From contig CP053680.1 in assembly GCA_019623805.1 (NCBI GenBank), positions 3,326,001-3,390,000 of the forward strand: a stretch of 64,000 nucleotides of DNA, written 5' to 3'. Below, piece by piece: positions 22,165-31,325 of the stretch. Source of the stretch: Gammaproteobacteria bacterium (ex Lamellibrachia satsuma) (GTDB taxonomy: Bacteria > Pseudomonadota > Gammaproteobacteria > Chromatiales > Chromatiaceae). The notes under the pieces were generated by a model, which did not search any database, was not told the origin of the DNA, and saw only the letters and a program-made list of their open reading frames with translations. Positions within the stretch are counted from its first letter, which is position 1. Every line of letters starts with the position of its first letter. Made by a program: the position numbers and the translations under genes.

Positions 22165-22878
22165 ATGGCGAATAACAATGAAGCAGTCGGTATGCAGGAG
22201 AAGATGGAGAAAAACATCTGGATGCTCCTGTTTTTCCTGGCTATTGCACTGTCCGTCGGTGGTCTCGTGGAGATCGTTCCGCTGTTCCTTATCGACGATA
22301 CCATGGAGCACAACAAGGCTCCTGAACTTGTCTGGCAGCGTCAAGCCGGTCAGACCCTGGCCGATCACAAGCCGGGTGACGGGATGCGTCCCTACACCGC
22401 GCTTGAGCTTGCTGGCCGGGATGTCTATCAACGGGAAGGGTGCTATCTCTGCCACTCCCAGATGATCCGTCCGTTCCGTGATGAAAAGGAACGTTACGGC
22501 CACTACTCACTGGCTTCGGAGTCGATGTACGACCATCCGTTCCAGTGGGGCTCCAAGCGTACCGGTCCTGACTTTGCCCGTCTTGGTGGAAAATACTCTG
22601 ATGATTGGCACCGCAAGCATCTGCGCGCCCCTCGTTCAGTCGTGCCTGAGTCTGTCATGCCTAACTATCCCTGGTTCCAGGAGAACTCAGTGGAAGGTGT
22701 GGATATGGCTGCCCGTTTCAGCGTCATGCAGCTGATGGGTGTTCCTTATACTGATGAGGACATCGCCAGCGCAAATGCTGAACTGGCGGGCAAGAGTGAG
22801 GAAGACGCGATGGTTGCCTACCTTCAGGTGTTGGGCACCATGGCCAAACTGGACGATAGCAAGGCTTATCGTGAATAG
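22165..22878 (+). CDS. ccoO: cbb3-type cytochrome c oxidase subunit II (monoheme)
   Basis: 237 residues. An N-terminal membrane anchor (about 17-42) precedes a periplasmic cytochrome c domain with heme motif C93-YL-C96-H97 ([12 protein letters not shown]) and a distal Met ligand likely in [11 protein letters not shown]. Transfers electrons from CcoP to the CcoN active site. Its stop overlaps the GTG start of ccoQ by eight bases. Confidence 0.97.
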   Translation: MANNNEAVGMQEKMEKNIWMLLFFLAIALSVGGLVEIVPLFLIDDTMEHNKAPELVWQRQAGQTLADHKPGDGMRPYTALELAGRDVYQREGCYLCHSQMIRPFRDEKERYGHYSLASESMYDHPFQWGSKRTGPDFARLGGKYSDDWHRKHLRAPRSVVPESVMPNYPWFQENSVEGVDMAARFSVMQLMGVPYTDEDIASANAELAGKSEEDAMVAYLQVLGTMAKLDDSKAYRE

Positions 22879-23083
22879 TTTGGCTGAGTACTTTCATACT
22901 GATTGGGAGGCTATGACCACCAATGACTGGGTAGGTCTGGTTATGACGGTGGTCACATTCCTCCTGATGGTAGGTCTGTACTTCTACGCATTGCGTCCAA
23001 AAAATCGGGATAAGCTGGAGAAGAACCGGTTTATCCCGATGGATGAAGATCGAATAGATAGCGGAGAAAAAAATGGCGGATAA
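22871..23083 (+). CDS. ccoQ: cbb3 oxidase small subunit CcoQ
   Basis: 70 residues from a GTG at 22871, which has AAGG six bases before it and overlaps ccoO. One membrane segment ([20 protein letters not shown]) and the usual CcoQ tail [19 protein letters not shown]. Stabilises the oxidase complex. An internal ATG at 22913 has its GGAGG only two bases away and is less likely. Overlaps the ccoP start by 11 bases. Confidence 0.85.
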   Translation: MNSLAEYFHTDWEAMTTNDWVGLVMTVVTFLLMVGLYFYALRPKNRDKLEKNRFIPMDEDRIDSGEKNGG

Positions 23084-23924
23084 CAATCCATTTCCGGGTG
23101 AAAACAATACCGGACACATCTGGGATGACAATATCAGGGAGCTTGCCAACCCACCTCCACGCTGGTGGATGATAGCCTTCTGGGCCTCCATCGCCTGGTT
23201 TATTGGTTACGGTGTGCTCTACCCCATGTACCCAATCGGTCAGAAGCCGACTGAGGGGGTTATGGGCTGGACCCAAATCAAGGAGTATCAGGAAGGCGTT
23301 GATGAGGTCGTGGCGGTTCGTGCCGAGTTCGAAAATCAGCTGAAGGATATGAGTGCCAAGGATATCCTGGCCAATCCTGGGCTTGCCGACTACACCGTGG
23401 CTTCCGTCAAGGTGCTGTATGGTGATAACTGTGGGCCATGCCACGGCGGCGGCGGTCAGGGTGGTCCCGGCTTCCCTGTTTTGGCTGATGATGATTGGCT
23501 TTTTGGTGGCGCGGTCGAAACCATTGAACAGACCATCACCATGGGTCGGAAAGGTATTATGACTGCACACGGCAAGATCCTCTCTGATGATGAGGCGAGT
23601 AAACTTGCTGGTGCAATCGCGGCGGGTAACCCCACCTCTGATCCCAACTTCCTGCAGAAGGGCTGTATCGCCTGTCACGGCATGGATGGTAAGGGTATGC
23701 AGATGTTGGGTTCGGCTAACCTGACTGATGGTATCTACCGTTTTGTTCCGGGCGAGGGCGAGTCTGTCACTGACAGCGTCAAGCAGACCATTCTGCATGG
23801 CGTCAATGATGTGACAGATCCGAAGACCCGTGAGGCGGTAATGCCTTCATTTGGTGAGCGTCTGTCAAAAGACGAAATCAAGAAGCTGGCTGTCTATGTC
23901 TACAAGTTCGGCGGCGGTCAGTAG
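23073..23924 (+). CDS. ccoP: cbb3-type cytochrome c oxidase subunit III (diheme)
   Basis: 283 residues. The cytoplasmic N-terminus contains HIWDDNIRELANPPPRWW, typical of CcoP, followed by a membrane segment (about 32-53). Two c-type heme motifs: C120-GP-C123-H124 and C198-IA-C201-H202. Takes electrons from soluble cytochromes. End of the structural operon proper; a strong hairpin follows. Confidence 0.97.
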   Translation: MADNNPFPGENNTGHIWDDNIRELANPPPRWWMIAFWASIAWFIGYGVLYPMYPIGQKPTEGVMGWTQIKEYQEGVDEVVAVRAEFENQLKDMSAKDILANPGLADYTVASVKVLYGDNCGPCHGGGGQGGPGFPVLADDDWLFGGAVETIEQTITMGRKGIMTAHGKILSDDEASKLAGAIAAGNPTSDPNFLQKGCIACHGMDGKGMQMLGSANLTDGIYRFVPGEGESVTDSVKQTILHGVNDVTDPKTREAVMPSFGERLSKDEIKKLAVYVYKFGGGQ

Positions 23925-23946
23925 AAAGGGCCTTGTTTCCTTGTAA

Positions 23947-23974
23947 GCGCGTGACGGTGTCTTCCGTCACGCGC
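23947..23974 (+). other. Perfect 11-bp hairpin after ccoP
   Basis: GCGCGTGACGG and CCGTCACGCGC pair without mismatch around a six-base loop. No U-tract follows and a small gene starts 23 bases later, so an mRNA-stabilising or attenuating role is more likely than full termination. Confidence 0.7.
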
Positions 23975-23997
23975 GGCAATAATTTAAGGGGTATGTT

Positions 23998-24123
23998 ATG
24001 CATTGGGATGCGGTAACGATAGGTTCGATTGTTTCGGTGGTGATCTGTGTGGTGATCATCGTTTATCTTGGCTTTAAGGTCAGTGCCTTGGTAAAGAACG
24101 ATGCTGAGAAACACAAACAGTAA
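23998..24123 (+). CDS. 41-residue single-span membrane protein following ccoP
   Basis: A small gene of 41 codons. ATG at 23998 with AAGGGG six bases upstream. The protein starts MHWDAVTIGSIVSVVICVVI, giving one membrane segment, and ends in a charged tail VKNDAEKHKQ. It is enclosed between the hairpin at 23947 and a textbook terminator at 24148, so it belongs to the cco transcript. Position and form recall the small auxiliary subunit CcoM of Pseudomonas stutzeri cbb3 oxidase, but sequence identity to it was not established. Confidence 0.65.
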   Translation: MHWDAVTIGSIVSVVICVVIIVYLGFKVSALVKNDAEKHKQ

Positions 24124-24147
24124 TAATCGGTGATTGTATAGTTAGAC

Positions 24148-24178
24148 GAAGGGGGGATTTATCCCCCCTTTTTTTTTG
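24148..24178 (+). terminator. Rho-independent terminator of the ccoNOQP transcript
   Basis: GGGGGGAT-TT-ATCCCCCC stem followed by nine T. Strong intrinsic terminator 25 bases after the 41-codon gene. Confidence 0.93.
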
Positions 24179-24322
24179 GTATGTATCGTGGTTTTTCGTA
24201 GCCATAGATAAACACCATTGTTGTATCTGTTTTGACAAATCGCATTGGTTCATGTGCCAGTTTTAAGAATAATGTTACGTAGAATCCTGAGACGACAAAT
24301 ATTTTAATGTGAGGTATCCACC

Positions 24323-25750
24323 TTGAGCGCCGAACAGAAATCCCCCCAACAGTCTGCCGTAGATGAACTCTACGATGAGGCGGAGCACTGGAATCTGAAT
24401 ACCGGTGAGGAGACAATCCATGCAAAACGCATGGGCGGCCTCTGGCGAAACATCAAATGGTTGTCAGCCTCTGTCTGGATCCTTTTCTTTATCGCTCCCT
24501 ATCTCAGGTGGGGTGATCGACAAGCGATACTTTTTGATATACCCAACCGCCAGTTTCATATCCTGAATACGACGATTCTGCCCCAGGATTTCTGGATGCT
24601 CTCCCTGCTGCTGCTGTTTTTTGCCTTGCTGCTGGCGGTATCGACAGCATTGGCAGGGCGGATCTATTGTGGCTATTTCTGTTTTCAGACTGTTTGGACC
24701 GATGTCTTTACCTGGCTGGACGAGAAACTGGAAGGCACGCCACCGAAGCGCCGGAAACTGGACAAGGCTAAACTCGACTTTACGAAATTCCGTATCAAGT
24801 TCACCAAACATCTTATCTGGCTGTTGATCTCAGTGTTGACCGGCATCAGTTTTGTTGCCTGGTTTTATGACGCGTTCGATCTCTGGGCGGATATCTTCAG
24901 CCTGCAAGCAGGATCTACGGCGTATGGCACCATCGCGTTGTTTACTGCGGGTACCTATGTACTGGCCGGTTATATGCGTGAACAGGCCTGCTTCTGGCTC
25001 TGTCCTTATGCCCGCATTCAGGGCGTAATGGTGGACAATACTACCCTGGTTCCCACCTATGATTTCAAGCGTGGAGAACCCCGTGGTCGAGTTGTAAAGG
25101 GGCAGTCCGAGGATGAGCGCACCACCGGCGACTGCGTCGATTGTAAGCAGTGTATAGCCGTCTGCCCCACAGGGGTCGATATTCGTCACGGTCAGCAGGA
25201 GGGCTGTATTACCTGCGGTCTGTGTATCGACGCCTGCGACCTTGTAATGGAAAAAATCGACAGGCCCAAGGGCCTCATCCGCTACGAATCCCTTGATGTG
25301 CTTGAAGGTGGCGAGAATCGTCCACTGTTGAAACGTCCACGTGTCTGGGTTTATGGATTGATCATGTCAGCCGCTCTGGTCGGAATCGGCTATGGGCTTA
25401 GTACCCTTGATGCGTTGGAGCTGAAGGTGATCCATGCCAGGCAGCCGCTCTTCGTGCTGCAGAGCGACGGATCGATTCAGAACAAGTACACTCTGAAAGT
25501 GCTCAACAAGATGACCAAGGATATTCCGGTAAAGATCACAGCAACCGGGCCTGAGGGACTGATTCTCGTTGATGCTGACGGCATTACCGCCAAGCATGGC
25601 AAGGTAACGCCGCGAACGGTGTTTGTGCGGGTTCCCAAGTCGAATCTGAAAGGGGAAAATACTCCGATTATCTTCCAGGTCGAGGGTGAAGAGAGTGGCG
25701 AGGCGTTCGTGGGCACACGTATGAGTGTCTTTATCGGACCAAAGTACTGA
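24323..25750 (+). CDS. ccoG: cbb3 oxidase assembly protein CcoG (FixG/RdxA)
   Basis: 475 residues. Five or so membrane segments, then a ferredoxin module with CVDCKQCIAVCPTGVDI and GCITCGLCIDACD (two 4Fe-4S sites, about 271-310) and a C-terminal FixG-type Ig-like domain. Acts as a cupric reductase that feeds Cu(I) to cbb3 oxidase assembly. TTG start with GAGG eight bases before. A separate transcription unit from ccoNOQP, judging by the terminator at 24148. Confidence 0.94.
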   Translation: MSAEQKSPQQSAVDELYDEAEHWNLNTGEETIHAKRMGGLWRNIKWLSASVWILFFIAPYLRWGDRQAILFDIPNRQFHILNTTILPQDFWMLSLLLLFFALLLAVSTALAGRIYCGYFCFQTVWTDVFTWLDEKLEGTPPKRRKLDKAKLDFTKFRIKFTKHLIWLLISVLTGISFVAWFYDAFDLWADIFSLQAGSTAYGTIALFTAGTYVLAGYMREQACFWLCPYARIQGVMVDNTTLVPTYDFKRGEPRGRVVKGQSEDERTTGDCVDCKQCIAVCPTGVDIRHGQQEGCITCGLCIDACDLVMEKIDRPKGLIRYESLDVLEGGENRPLLKRPRVWVYGLIMSAALVGIGYGLSTLDALELKVIHARQPLFVLQSDGSIQNKYTLKVLNKMTKDIPVKITATGPEGLILVDADGITAKHGKVTPRTVFVRVPKSNLKGENTPIIFQVEGEESGEAFVGTRMSVFIGPKY

Positions 25751-25769
25751 TATAATTCTTGTAGCATGC

Positions 25770-25799
25770 AAGGGGGCGGGCTGAAAGGTCCGCCCCCTT
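25770..25799 (+). other. Hairpin between ccoG and ccoH
   Basis: AAGGGGGCGG / CCGCCCCCTT, a perfect ten-base stem with a ten-base loop, followed by ACTATTTG and not a T-run. May attenuate transcription or protect mRNA ends between ccoG and ccoH. Confidence 0.6.
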
Positions 25800-25836
25800 A
25801 CTATTTGTAAGTAGGGCCTGTAACGAATTCGGTTAG

Positions 25837-26346
25837 ATGAATATGGCAAACAAAAATTCTGCTTGGAGAAGTCCCTGGGTTATCGGCTGGGTGGCTATGG
25901 TGGCTATCTTTTTCACCATGAATCTGATTATGATCTTCATGGCTGTGGATAATGATTCCGGACTGGTCGTTGAAGATTTCTATGAGCGTGGTCAGGATTA
26001 TGAAAAGAACATGCTCAAACGCCAGGCACGGGATCCCGGTTGGCAGATGGATGTACAGTTGCCAAAAAAGATCGAGATCGACCAGTCGGTTCTCTGCCGT
26101 TTCGTGGTGAAAGACAAAGCGGGGGAGGCGGTGACGCCGGATGCGGTGATTCTCTACGTCTACCGGCCTTCCGATGCCAGGCAGGATTTCTCCATACCGA
26201 TGAAAGCGGTTGAGCCCGGTGTCTACGAAACCCAGGTGGCTTTCCCGCTTATCGGCGCGTGGGATATGCTTGTCAGCGCCAAACTTGGTGAAGATGAATT
26301 CAATACCCCTAAACGTGTCGGGGTTGGTATCGACTGGCAGCCCTGA
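25837..26346 (+). CDS. ccoH: cbb3 oxidase assembly protein CcoH (FixH)
   Basis: 169 residues. One N-terminal membrane segment (about 13-36), the conserved motif [14 protein letters not shown], and a periplasmic beta domain ending in [13 protein letters not shown]. FixH-type proteins associate with CcoN and CcoP intermediates during oxidase assembly. Eight bases separate it from ccoI. Confidence 0.9.
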   Translation: MNMANKNSAWRSPWVIGWVAMVAIFFTMNLIMIFMAVDNDSGLVVEDFYERGQDYEKNMLKRQARDPGWQMDVQLPKKIEIDQSVLCRFVVKDKAGEAVTPDAVILYVYRPSDARQDFSIPMKAVEPGVYETQVAFPLIGAWDMLVSAKLGEDEFNTPKRVGVGIDWQP

Positions 26347-26354
26347 GCCGCATC

Positions 26355-28853
26355 GTGACTGAATCGAGCGCGGAGCGGCACTGCTTCCACTGTAACCTGC
26401 CGGTCCCCCCGGCGGATGAAGTTTTCGCAGAGATCGAGGGTGAACAGCAACATTTCTGCTGTAATGGCTGCAAGTCGGTCTGTGAAGCGATCTATCAGGC
26501 AGGACTCGAAGGTTTCTACCAGCGAACCCCGGAAGATGCGTCCCTGGCGCCGCCGCCGGATATTCCCAAGGAGCTTGCGCTCTACGACCTGGATGAAGTT
26601 CAGGAGGAGTTCGTCGGTGATTTGGGCGAGGCCCGGGATATCCATCTGCTGGTGGAGGGGATTCACTGCGCTGCCTGCGTCTGGCTCATCGAACATAGTC
26701 TCAACGCCATGCCCGGCATTATCGAGGCGCGGGTCAATCTCTCCGGCAAACGACTGCATGTTAAATGGCACAACGGACAGGTCGCACTCTCAGCCATCAT
26801 CAGCCGCTTGGGGCAGATCGGTTATGCAGCGGTGCCCTATGATCCCGAGGTTGCCGAGGGCAAGCTGAAGCAGCAGAACCGGAACCTGTTGTATCGGATG
26901 GCGTTTGCCGGCTTCGGTATGATGAATCTGATGTGGATCTCCATCGCGCTCTATTCCGGAGCGGATGAGGGAGAGTTTCGCGGTCTCTTTCACTGGGTCG
27001 GTTTTCTGCTGGCAACACCCGTACTGCTCTATTCAGGATTTCCATTTTTCAAAGGTGCCTGGTCGGGGATAAAGAACTTTCACCTGGGCATGGATCTGCC
27101 TATTGCCATAGGCGCCAGCATCACCTATCTCTATTCGGTCTATGTCACCGTCACGGGAACCCAAACCGGCGAAGTCTACTACGACACCGTCGTCAACTTT
27201 CTGTTCGTCATTCTGGTGGGACGCTATCTGGAGGCGATCTCCAAACGGCAGGCAGTGGCAGCGACCCAGCGGTTGCTCGACCTGCAGCCTCGGGTGGCGA
27301 CGGTTTTCCGTGAGGGTGAGGAGAAGATTGTTCCAATCCGCGCAGTGGCCGTCGACGAGGTGGTGCTCGTCAAACCGGGTGAACGCATCCCCGTCGATGG
27401 CGTGGTTGCTGAAGGGCAGAGTGTCGTGGACGAGGCGATGCTGACCGGTGAAGCTGTGCCGGTGGTCAAGACAACTGGGGATAGTGTCTCCGCAGGAACC
27501 ATCAACGGTCACGGTATGTTACAGCTGAAGGTGGTCAGTTCACTGAAGGATACTGCCTTGGGGCGGATCATCCGCCTGGTGGAGGAGGCGCAGGCCTCGA
27601 AGGCGCCGATTCAGTGTGTGGCGGACCGGATCGTTCCCTGGTTTGTTGCGGTTACCCTGGGCCTTGCAACCGCCACCTTCCTCTGGTGGGTGGGGACCGA
27701 CCTGGAGGTCGCTCTGCTGGCCGCAACTTCCGTCTTGATCATTACCTGCCCCTGTGCCTTTGGCCTGGCCACCCCCATGTCGATCGCAGTCGCTTCCGGC
27801 CTGGGTGCGAAGTACGGCATTCTGGTCAGGAACGGCGAGGTGCTGGAGACGCTCTCATCCATCAACCATGTCATCTTCGACAAAACCGGCACCCTCACCG
27901 AGGGGAAGATGTCAGTTGTCCTGGTACAAATGGATGGCTGTGAATGGCATGAAACCGATGGCGAGGCGATACCTGAGGAAGTTCAGTCACTTATGACAAA
28001 ACTGGCGGCCCTGGAACGCTACTCTGAGCATCCCACGGCGCAGGCAATCCTGTCATGGGCCGAATCGCAGGGGTTAAGCTTTCGTTCGAAAACAGCCACT
28101 GGCTTCGAGAACGAACCAGGGTTTGGTATCCGTGGCATTGTAGCGGGTGAATCGCTGCTGTCCGGTAGCAGCAGCTGGTTGCAGAAGAACCAAATCAAAC
28201 TGCAGGTTTCTCTGGAGCGGCAGGCAGCAGCGCTTGATCAGCGGGGAATTGGCTCCATCCGGATAGCAGTGGATGGCAAAGAGGTGGCGTTGATCGGTAT
28301 CGAGGACCGGATTCGTGAAGAGGCGCCTGCACTGATTCGCGACCTCAAAGCGGAGGGTATGGAAGTGACCCTGTTGAGCGGGGACCGGCGTCAGGCAGCC
28401 GAGGCGATTGCCGAGCGTTTGGGTGGCATGGAGGTGATAGCCGAGGTGTTGCCCGAAGAGAAGGATCAGGTCATCCAGTCACTGCAGGTGGATGGGAGAA
28501 AGGTCGCCATGGTGGGCGATGGGGTGAATGACGCACCGGCACTGGTACGGGCTGACGTGGGAATCGCCATGGGATCCGGCACCGATGTCTCCATCGCCAG
28601 TGCCGATATTGTGCTGATGAGCAGTGAGCTTGAAAAGGTTCGTCTGGCTGCCGGTCTCTCGCGGCGGACCCTGAAAACCATCCGGCAGAATATCGGCATC
28701 TCCATTGCCTACAATATCATTATGGTGCCGTTGGCGATGGCTGCAATCGTGACACCCCTGGTGGCGGCAATCTCCATGCCCCTGAGTTCACTGGCAGTGA
28801 TCGGGAACTCTGCGCGGATACGCACCCTGTTCCGGGGCATCAAAGCCCGGTAA
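26355..28853 (+). CDS. ccoI: Copper-transporting P1B-type ATPase CcoI (FixI)
   Basis: 832 residues, GTG start. An N-terminal Cys-rich metal-binding region ([18 protein letters not shown]) is followed by an HMA domain with [13 protein letters not shown]. Eight membrane segments include the CPC ion-binding motif (ITCPCAFG, about residue 465). The phosphorylation site is DKTGTLTEG (about 508), with SEHPTAQA (nucleotide domain) and [10 protein letters not shown] (about 721). The extra Cys-rich N-terminus is typical of FixI/CcoI, which exports copper for cbb3 oxidase, and not of CopA detoxification pumps. Confidence 0.94.
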   Translation: MTESSAERHCFHCNLPVPPADEVFAEIEGEQQHFCCNGCKSVCEAIYQAGLEGFYQRTPEDASLAPPPDIPKELALYDLDEVQEEFVGDLGEARDIHLLVEGIHCAACVWLIEHSLNAMPGIIEARVNLSGKRLHVKWHNGQVALSAIISRLGQIGYAAVPYDPEVAEGKLKQQNRNLLYRMAFAGFGMMNLMWISIALYSGADEGEFRGLFHWVGFLLATPVLLYSGFPFFKGAWSGIKNFHLGMDLPIAIGASITYLYSVYVTVTGTQTGEVYYDTVVNFLFVILVGRYLEAISKRQAVAATQRLLDLQPRVATVFREGEEKIVPIRAVAVDEVVLVKPGERIPVDGVVAEGQSVVDEAMLTGEAVPVVKTTGDSVSAGTINGHGMLQLKVVSSLKDTALGRIIRLVEEAQASKAPIQCVADRIVPWFVAVTLGLATATFLWWVGTDLEVALLAATSVLIITCPCAFGLATPMSIAVASGLGAKYGILVRNGEVLETLSSINHVIFDKTGTLTEGKMSVVLVQMDGCEWHETDGEAIPEEVQSLMTKLAALERYSEHPTAQAILSWAESQGLSFRSKTATGFENEPGFGIRGIVAGESLLSGSSSWLQKNQIKLQVSLERQAAALDQRGIGSIRIAVDGKEVALIGIEDRIREEAPALIRDLKAEGMEVTLLSGDRRQAAEAIAERLGGMEVIAEVLPEEKDQVIQSLQVDGRKVAMVGDGVNDAPALVRADVGIAMGSGTDVSIASADIVLMSSELEKVRLAAGLSRRTLKTIRQNIGISIAYNIIMVPLAMAAIVTPLVAAISMPLSSLAVIGNSARIRTLFRGIKAR

Positions 28854-28922
28854 AATCCAGCTTACGAAGCAACACTGTTTCCGGATGGAAGCGGGTTGCT
28901 CCAATCTTCACGGAGCACGGTT

Positions 28923-29126
28923 ATGGAAGTCATATATGGTTTGATTCCGGGTATGATCCTGCTCGGCCTGGTGGCTGTGGCAGTGTTATTCTGGGCTGCC
29001 CGCAGTGGTCAGTTTGACGATCTGGAAGGCGAAGCCCACCGGATTTTGATGGATGATGACATTGTCGTTAAAAAGAAAAGACCAAAAACGATGATGCCTG
29101 ACGCGGAAGATCAGGATAAGAGTTGA
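28923..29126 (+). CDS. ccoS: cbb3 oxidase maturation protein CcoS
   Basis: 67 residues. One membrane segment (LIPGMILLGLVAVAVLFWAA), then the CcoS signature SGQFDDLEGEAHRILMDDD and a Lys-rich tail. Required for cofactor insertion into cbb3 oxidase in Rhodobacter. ATG at 28923; last gene of ccoGHIS. A REP pair follows as the likely 3' boundary. Confidence 0.92.
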   Translation: MEVIYGLIPGMILLGLVAVAVLFWAARSGQFDDLEGEAHRILMDDDIVVKKKRPKTMMPDAEDQDKS

Positions 29127-29168
29127 AGCATACTGTTCCGGTTTCTTACTGAAAATCCTGAACATAAT

Positions 29169-29235
29169 GTAGGAGCGGCGCCCTCGCTGCGATTGCTCCG
29201 TAGCTAGGTAAATCGTGGCGGGGCGCCACTCCTAC
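29169..29235. repeat. REP inverted pair 2
   Basis: A GTAGGAGCGGCGCC unit and an opposing unit ending ACTCCTAC, more diverged than the other pairs. Lies between convergent ccoS and the gene at 29263. Confidence 0.8.
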
Positions 29236-29262
29236 AAAAACGATTAAACCCGGCAACAACCG

Positions 29263-29949
29263 TCAGTTTACAACTCTCTCATCCTTCGCGCTCTCGTTGA
29301 GCCGCTGAATCAATTTATCGATCTCTTTTGGCGGCGCATATTGGAAGACCTCCTTTCCATCGGGATTCAGACCGATGCTCAAGCCCATTTCAGGATAGAC
29401 CCAGTGAACCACGCCGGTTTCAGCTTCCGGAATTTTCTGCAAAGGTTCTCCAAAACGGCTGCTTAGCAGTTCTGCTTCCAGGTTTGCCTGGGGAATATAG
29501 TTGATCAGTTTTATGGGAAAAGTTGCTACCAGAAACTGGTCTTCAGAGGCAATTTCCACTTTTCGTGTGATCTCAGTGGTGCGGCTGATGCGGCTCCCCC
29601 TGTCATAAATCTGCTGCAGGGTCTCTTCATCGCCCTCAAGCACCAGGACGAAATCGGCCCTAAGACCACTGAGAAAGATGCGCTCAAAGTAGGCTTCAAG
29701 CTCAGGCTTTCCTGCTTTTGTGACAAACAGGCTGACCTTCCCTGAGTCCTGCAAAATATCTCTGGCTTCCTGCAGTGTGCTGCTGCCGAGCTTCAACCCG
29801 AACACCTCGGAGACACCTGCTCCGTCCACCTTGATATCCCAAGGCAGTTTGGGGTTGGGGTCAGGTGCACGCCCTCCGGGCAGCACCAGAGCAAGCGCCA
29901 ATGCGACGAGGGTAAGGGAAAGTACCCAAAAAAAGATCTTTTTTTCCAT
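29263..29949 (-). CDS. Membrane-anchored protein of unknown function
   Basis: 228 residues. An N-terminal anchor (IFFWVLSLTLVALALALVLP, about 5-25) is followed by a periplasmic domain with VFGLKLGSSTLQEARDIL, a substitution-tolerant alpha/beta layout, and HWVYPEMGLSIGLNPDGKEVFQYAPP near the end. The family was not recognised. It faces the cco assembly genes across a REP pair. Confidence 0.65.
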   Translation of the reverse strand: MEKKIFFWVLSLTLVALALALVLPGGRAPDPNPKLPWDIKVDGAGVSEVFGLKLGSSTLQEARDILQDSGKVSLFVTKAGKPELEAYFERIFLSGLRADFVLVLEGDEETLQQIYDRGSRISRTTEITRKVEIASEDQFLVATFPIKLINYIPQANLEAELLSSRFGEPLQKIPEAETGVVHWVYPEMGLSIGLNPDGKEVFQYAPPKEIDKLIQRLNESAKDERVVN

Positions 29950-30044
29950 TGGCCATCTACCTGGGGCAATTGATAATACACATCGTAGTGCGTTGAGTTC
30001 GGCGCTAGTATATGAAAGATATTCACCGAAGCGGGGATTCTACA

Positions 30045-30188
30045 ATGGGAAGCGGTCTTTGGCTTATAACAATTCTCAAAGAGCAGCCCTGGATTGGGTT
30101 GCTTGTCGGTTTGGTTCTCTTTCTGGCGCTGTTTGGACTGAAAAAGTGGCTGTTCGCCAAGATGGAGAGTAACAACGAGTCTCCCTGA
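30045..30188 (+). CDS. 47-residue single-span membrane protein, unknown
   Basis: ATG at 30045 with GGGGA seven bases upstream. One hydrophobic segment (IGLLVGLVLFLALFGLKK) flanked by charged ends. An in-frame ATG at 30012 lacks a binding site. Function unknown; it precedes another membrane-protein gene in the same direction. Supported by initiation signals and composition only. Confidence 0.5.
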   Translation: MGSGLWLITILKEQPWIGLLVGLVLFLALFGLKKWLFAKMESNNESP

Positions 30189-30263
30189 AGAGATGCATTT
30201 GATTTCGTCTGGTGGTAACGTCTGGTGCTTTGTACCGCTGTCATTGACCCAGAGTCTGCTCAG

Positions 30264-30794
30264 ATGAAATTCGAGATTGCCGAAGAAGTGGCCAGCAAGG
30301 CCAAGATGCCCCACGAGATTTTTCTTACCAATCTGATTGGCAACCATATCCTCTGGTTCGTGGCTTCCCTGGGTTTGGCCAAATCCTACTGGCAGCCCCT
30401 TGCAATGGTGCCTGTCGTCTCCCTGGGTCTTCTGGTTTATACGCTCTGGCGTGCGCGCCGATCAAAGGAGATCGATGACTGGTTCGTAATGTGCCACTGG
30501 CAGATTTGTGCCGCCCGGAGCCGAGTCTTTATCTATATGCTGCTGTTGGGATTGATTGCATCGTTGCTGGGTTGGGTCGGTTATGCCTACTTCGGCATGA
30601 TGGAGGTGGCGGTCTATGCGCTCGTCGGTGGTATAGGGGGGCTGCCGGTCATGGTTACCGTGTTGGTGTTGATCCTGATGGAATCGGATGCACTGCATCA
30701 GACGATATTGCACAAACTGCCGGATCGTCTGGTCGAGAAGTATCCGCCACCGGAAGATATCGTGGTGGTGGAAGAGATCGTCTACGACCATTAG
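30264..30794 (+). CDS. Four-span inner-membrane protein, unknown
   Basis: 176 residues from ATG 30264 (MKFEIAEEVASKAKMPHE). Four likely membrane segments in two pairs: about 27-63, and about 98-148 (YMLLLGLIASLLGWVGYAYF and VAVYALVGGIGGLPVMVTVL). A soluble C-terminal tail VEKYPPPEDIVVVEE follows. No family recognised. Overlaps by four bases the end of the convergent gene at 30791. Confidence 0.65.
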   Translation: MKFEIAEEVASKAKMPHEIFLTNLIGNHILWFVASLGLAKSYWQPLAMVPVVSLGLLVYTLWRARRSKEIDDWFVMCHWQICAARSRVFIYMLLLGLIASLLGWVGYAYFGMMEVAVYALVGGIGGLPVMVTVLVLILMESDALHQTILHKLPDRLVEKYPPPEDIVVVEEIVYDH

Positions 30795-31189
30795 GGTTTT
30801 GTGTTAACAGCTTCCTGGTTCGTTATCAGCAGGGCGGCTGCAACCCTGCGTCCCTCTGACATCAGGATATTGTAGGTGCGGCAGGCAGCGTCGGTGGTCA
30901 TCGACTCGACGCCGATGCCCGAGTCCGCCAGCTGTTGCAGGAGCGACGGATGGGGGAATCGATGCGTGGCGCCGGTTCCAAGCAGTAGAAGTTCTGGCGC
31001 CAACTCAGCGATCCCTGAGAAATCCTCCCTGAGCAGGGTATCGAAGGAGTTCGGACGCCAGTGTTCGATGATCTGTCTTGGCAACAGAATCAGGCTGTCG
31101 TGATAGTCCTTGCCGCTGATATTGACCCGCCCATTTTCGTAGGCGTGGATCACGTACCCCTGAGATTGGTCATCCTGAGTGAATTTCAT
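30791..31189 (-). CDS. Mth938-like domain protein
   Basis: 132 residues. IHAYENGRVNISGKDYHDSL, ELLLLGTGATHRFP and the final MTTDAACRTYNILMSEGRRV match the Mth938/NDUFAF3 family, a small alpha/beta fold found in complex I assembly factors of mitochondria and in many bacteria of unknown role. ATG at 31189; the frame is open further but without support. Confidence 0.82.
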   Translation of the reverse strand: MKFTQDDQSQGYVIHAYENGRVNISGKDYHDSLILLPRQIIEHWRPNSFDTLLREDFSGIAELAPELLLLGTGATHRFPHPSLLQQLADSGIGVESMTTDAACRTYNILMSEGRRVAAALLITNQEAVNTKP

Positions 31190-31325
31190 GGACAGAAGAT
31201 ACCGGATTCCCGGGGCTGAAAAAAGCACCGATTCAGGGCAAGTTTATGTGCAGCGAAATTGATATTTCACTGTCTGTCGGTTACCTTTATCCCTTTTGCC
31301 GACTCTAAATAGAGCAGAGGTATTC

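Noticed and set aside
22913..22915. ATG start for ccoQ
   Set aside because: Its GGAGG lies only two bases away, too close for initiation; the GTG at 22871 has proper spacing and gives the expected N-terminus.
24221..24245. FNR box before ccoG (TTGACAAATCGCAT)
   Set aside because: Only the left half-site matches; the right half does not.
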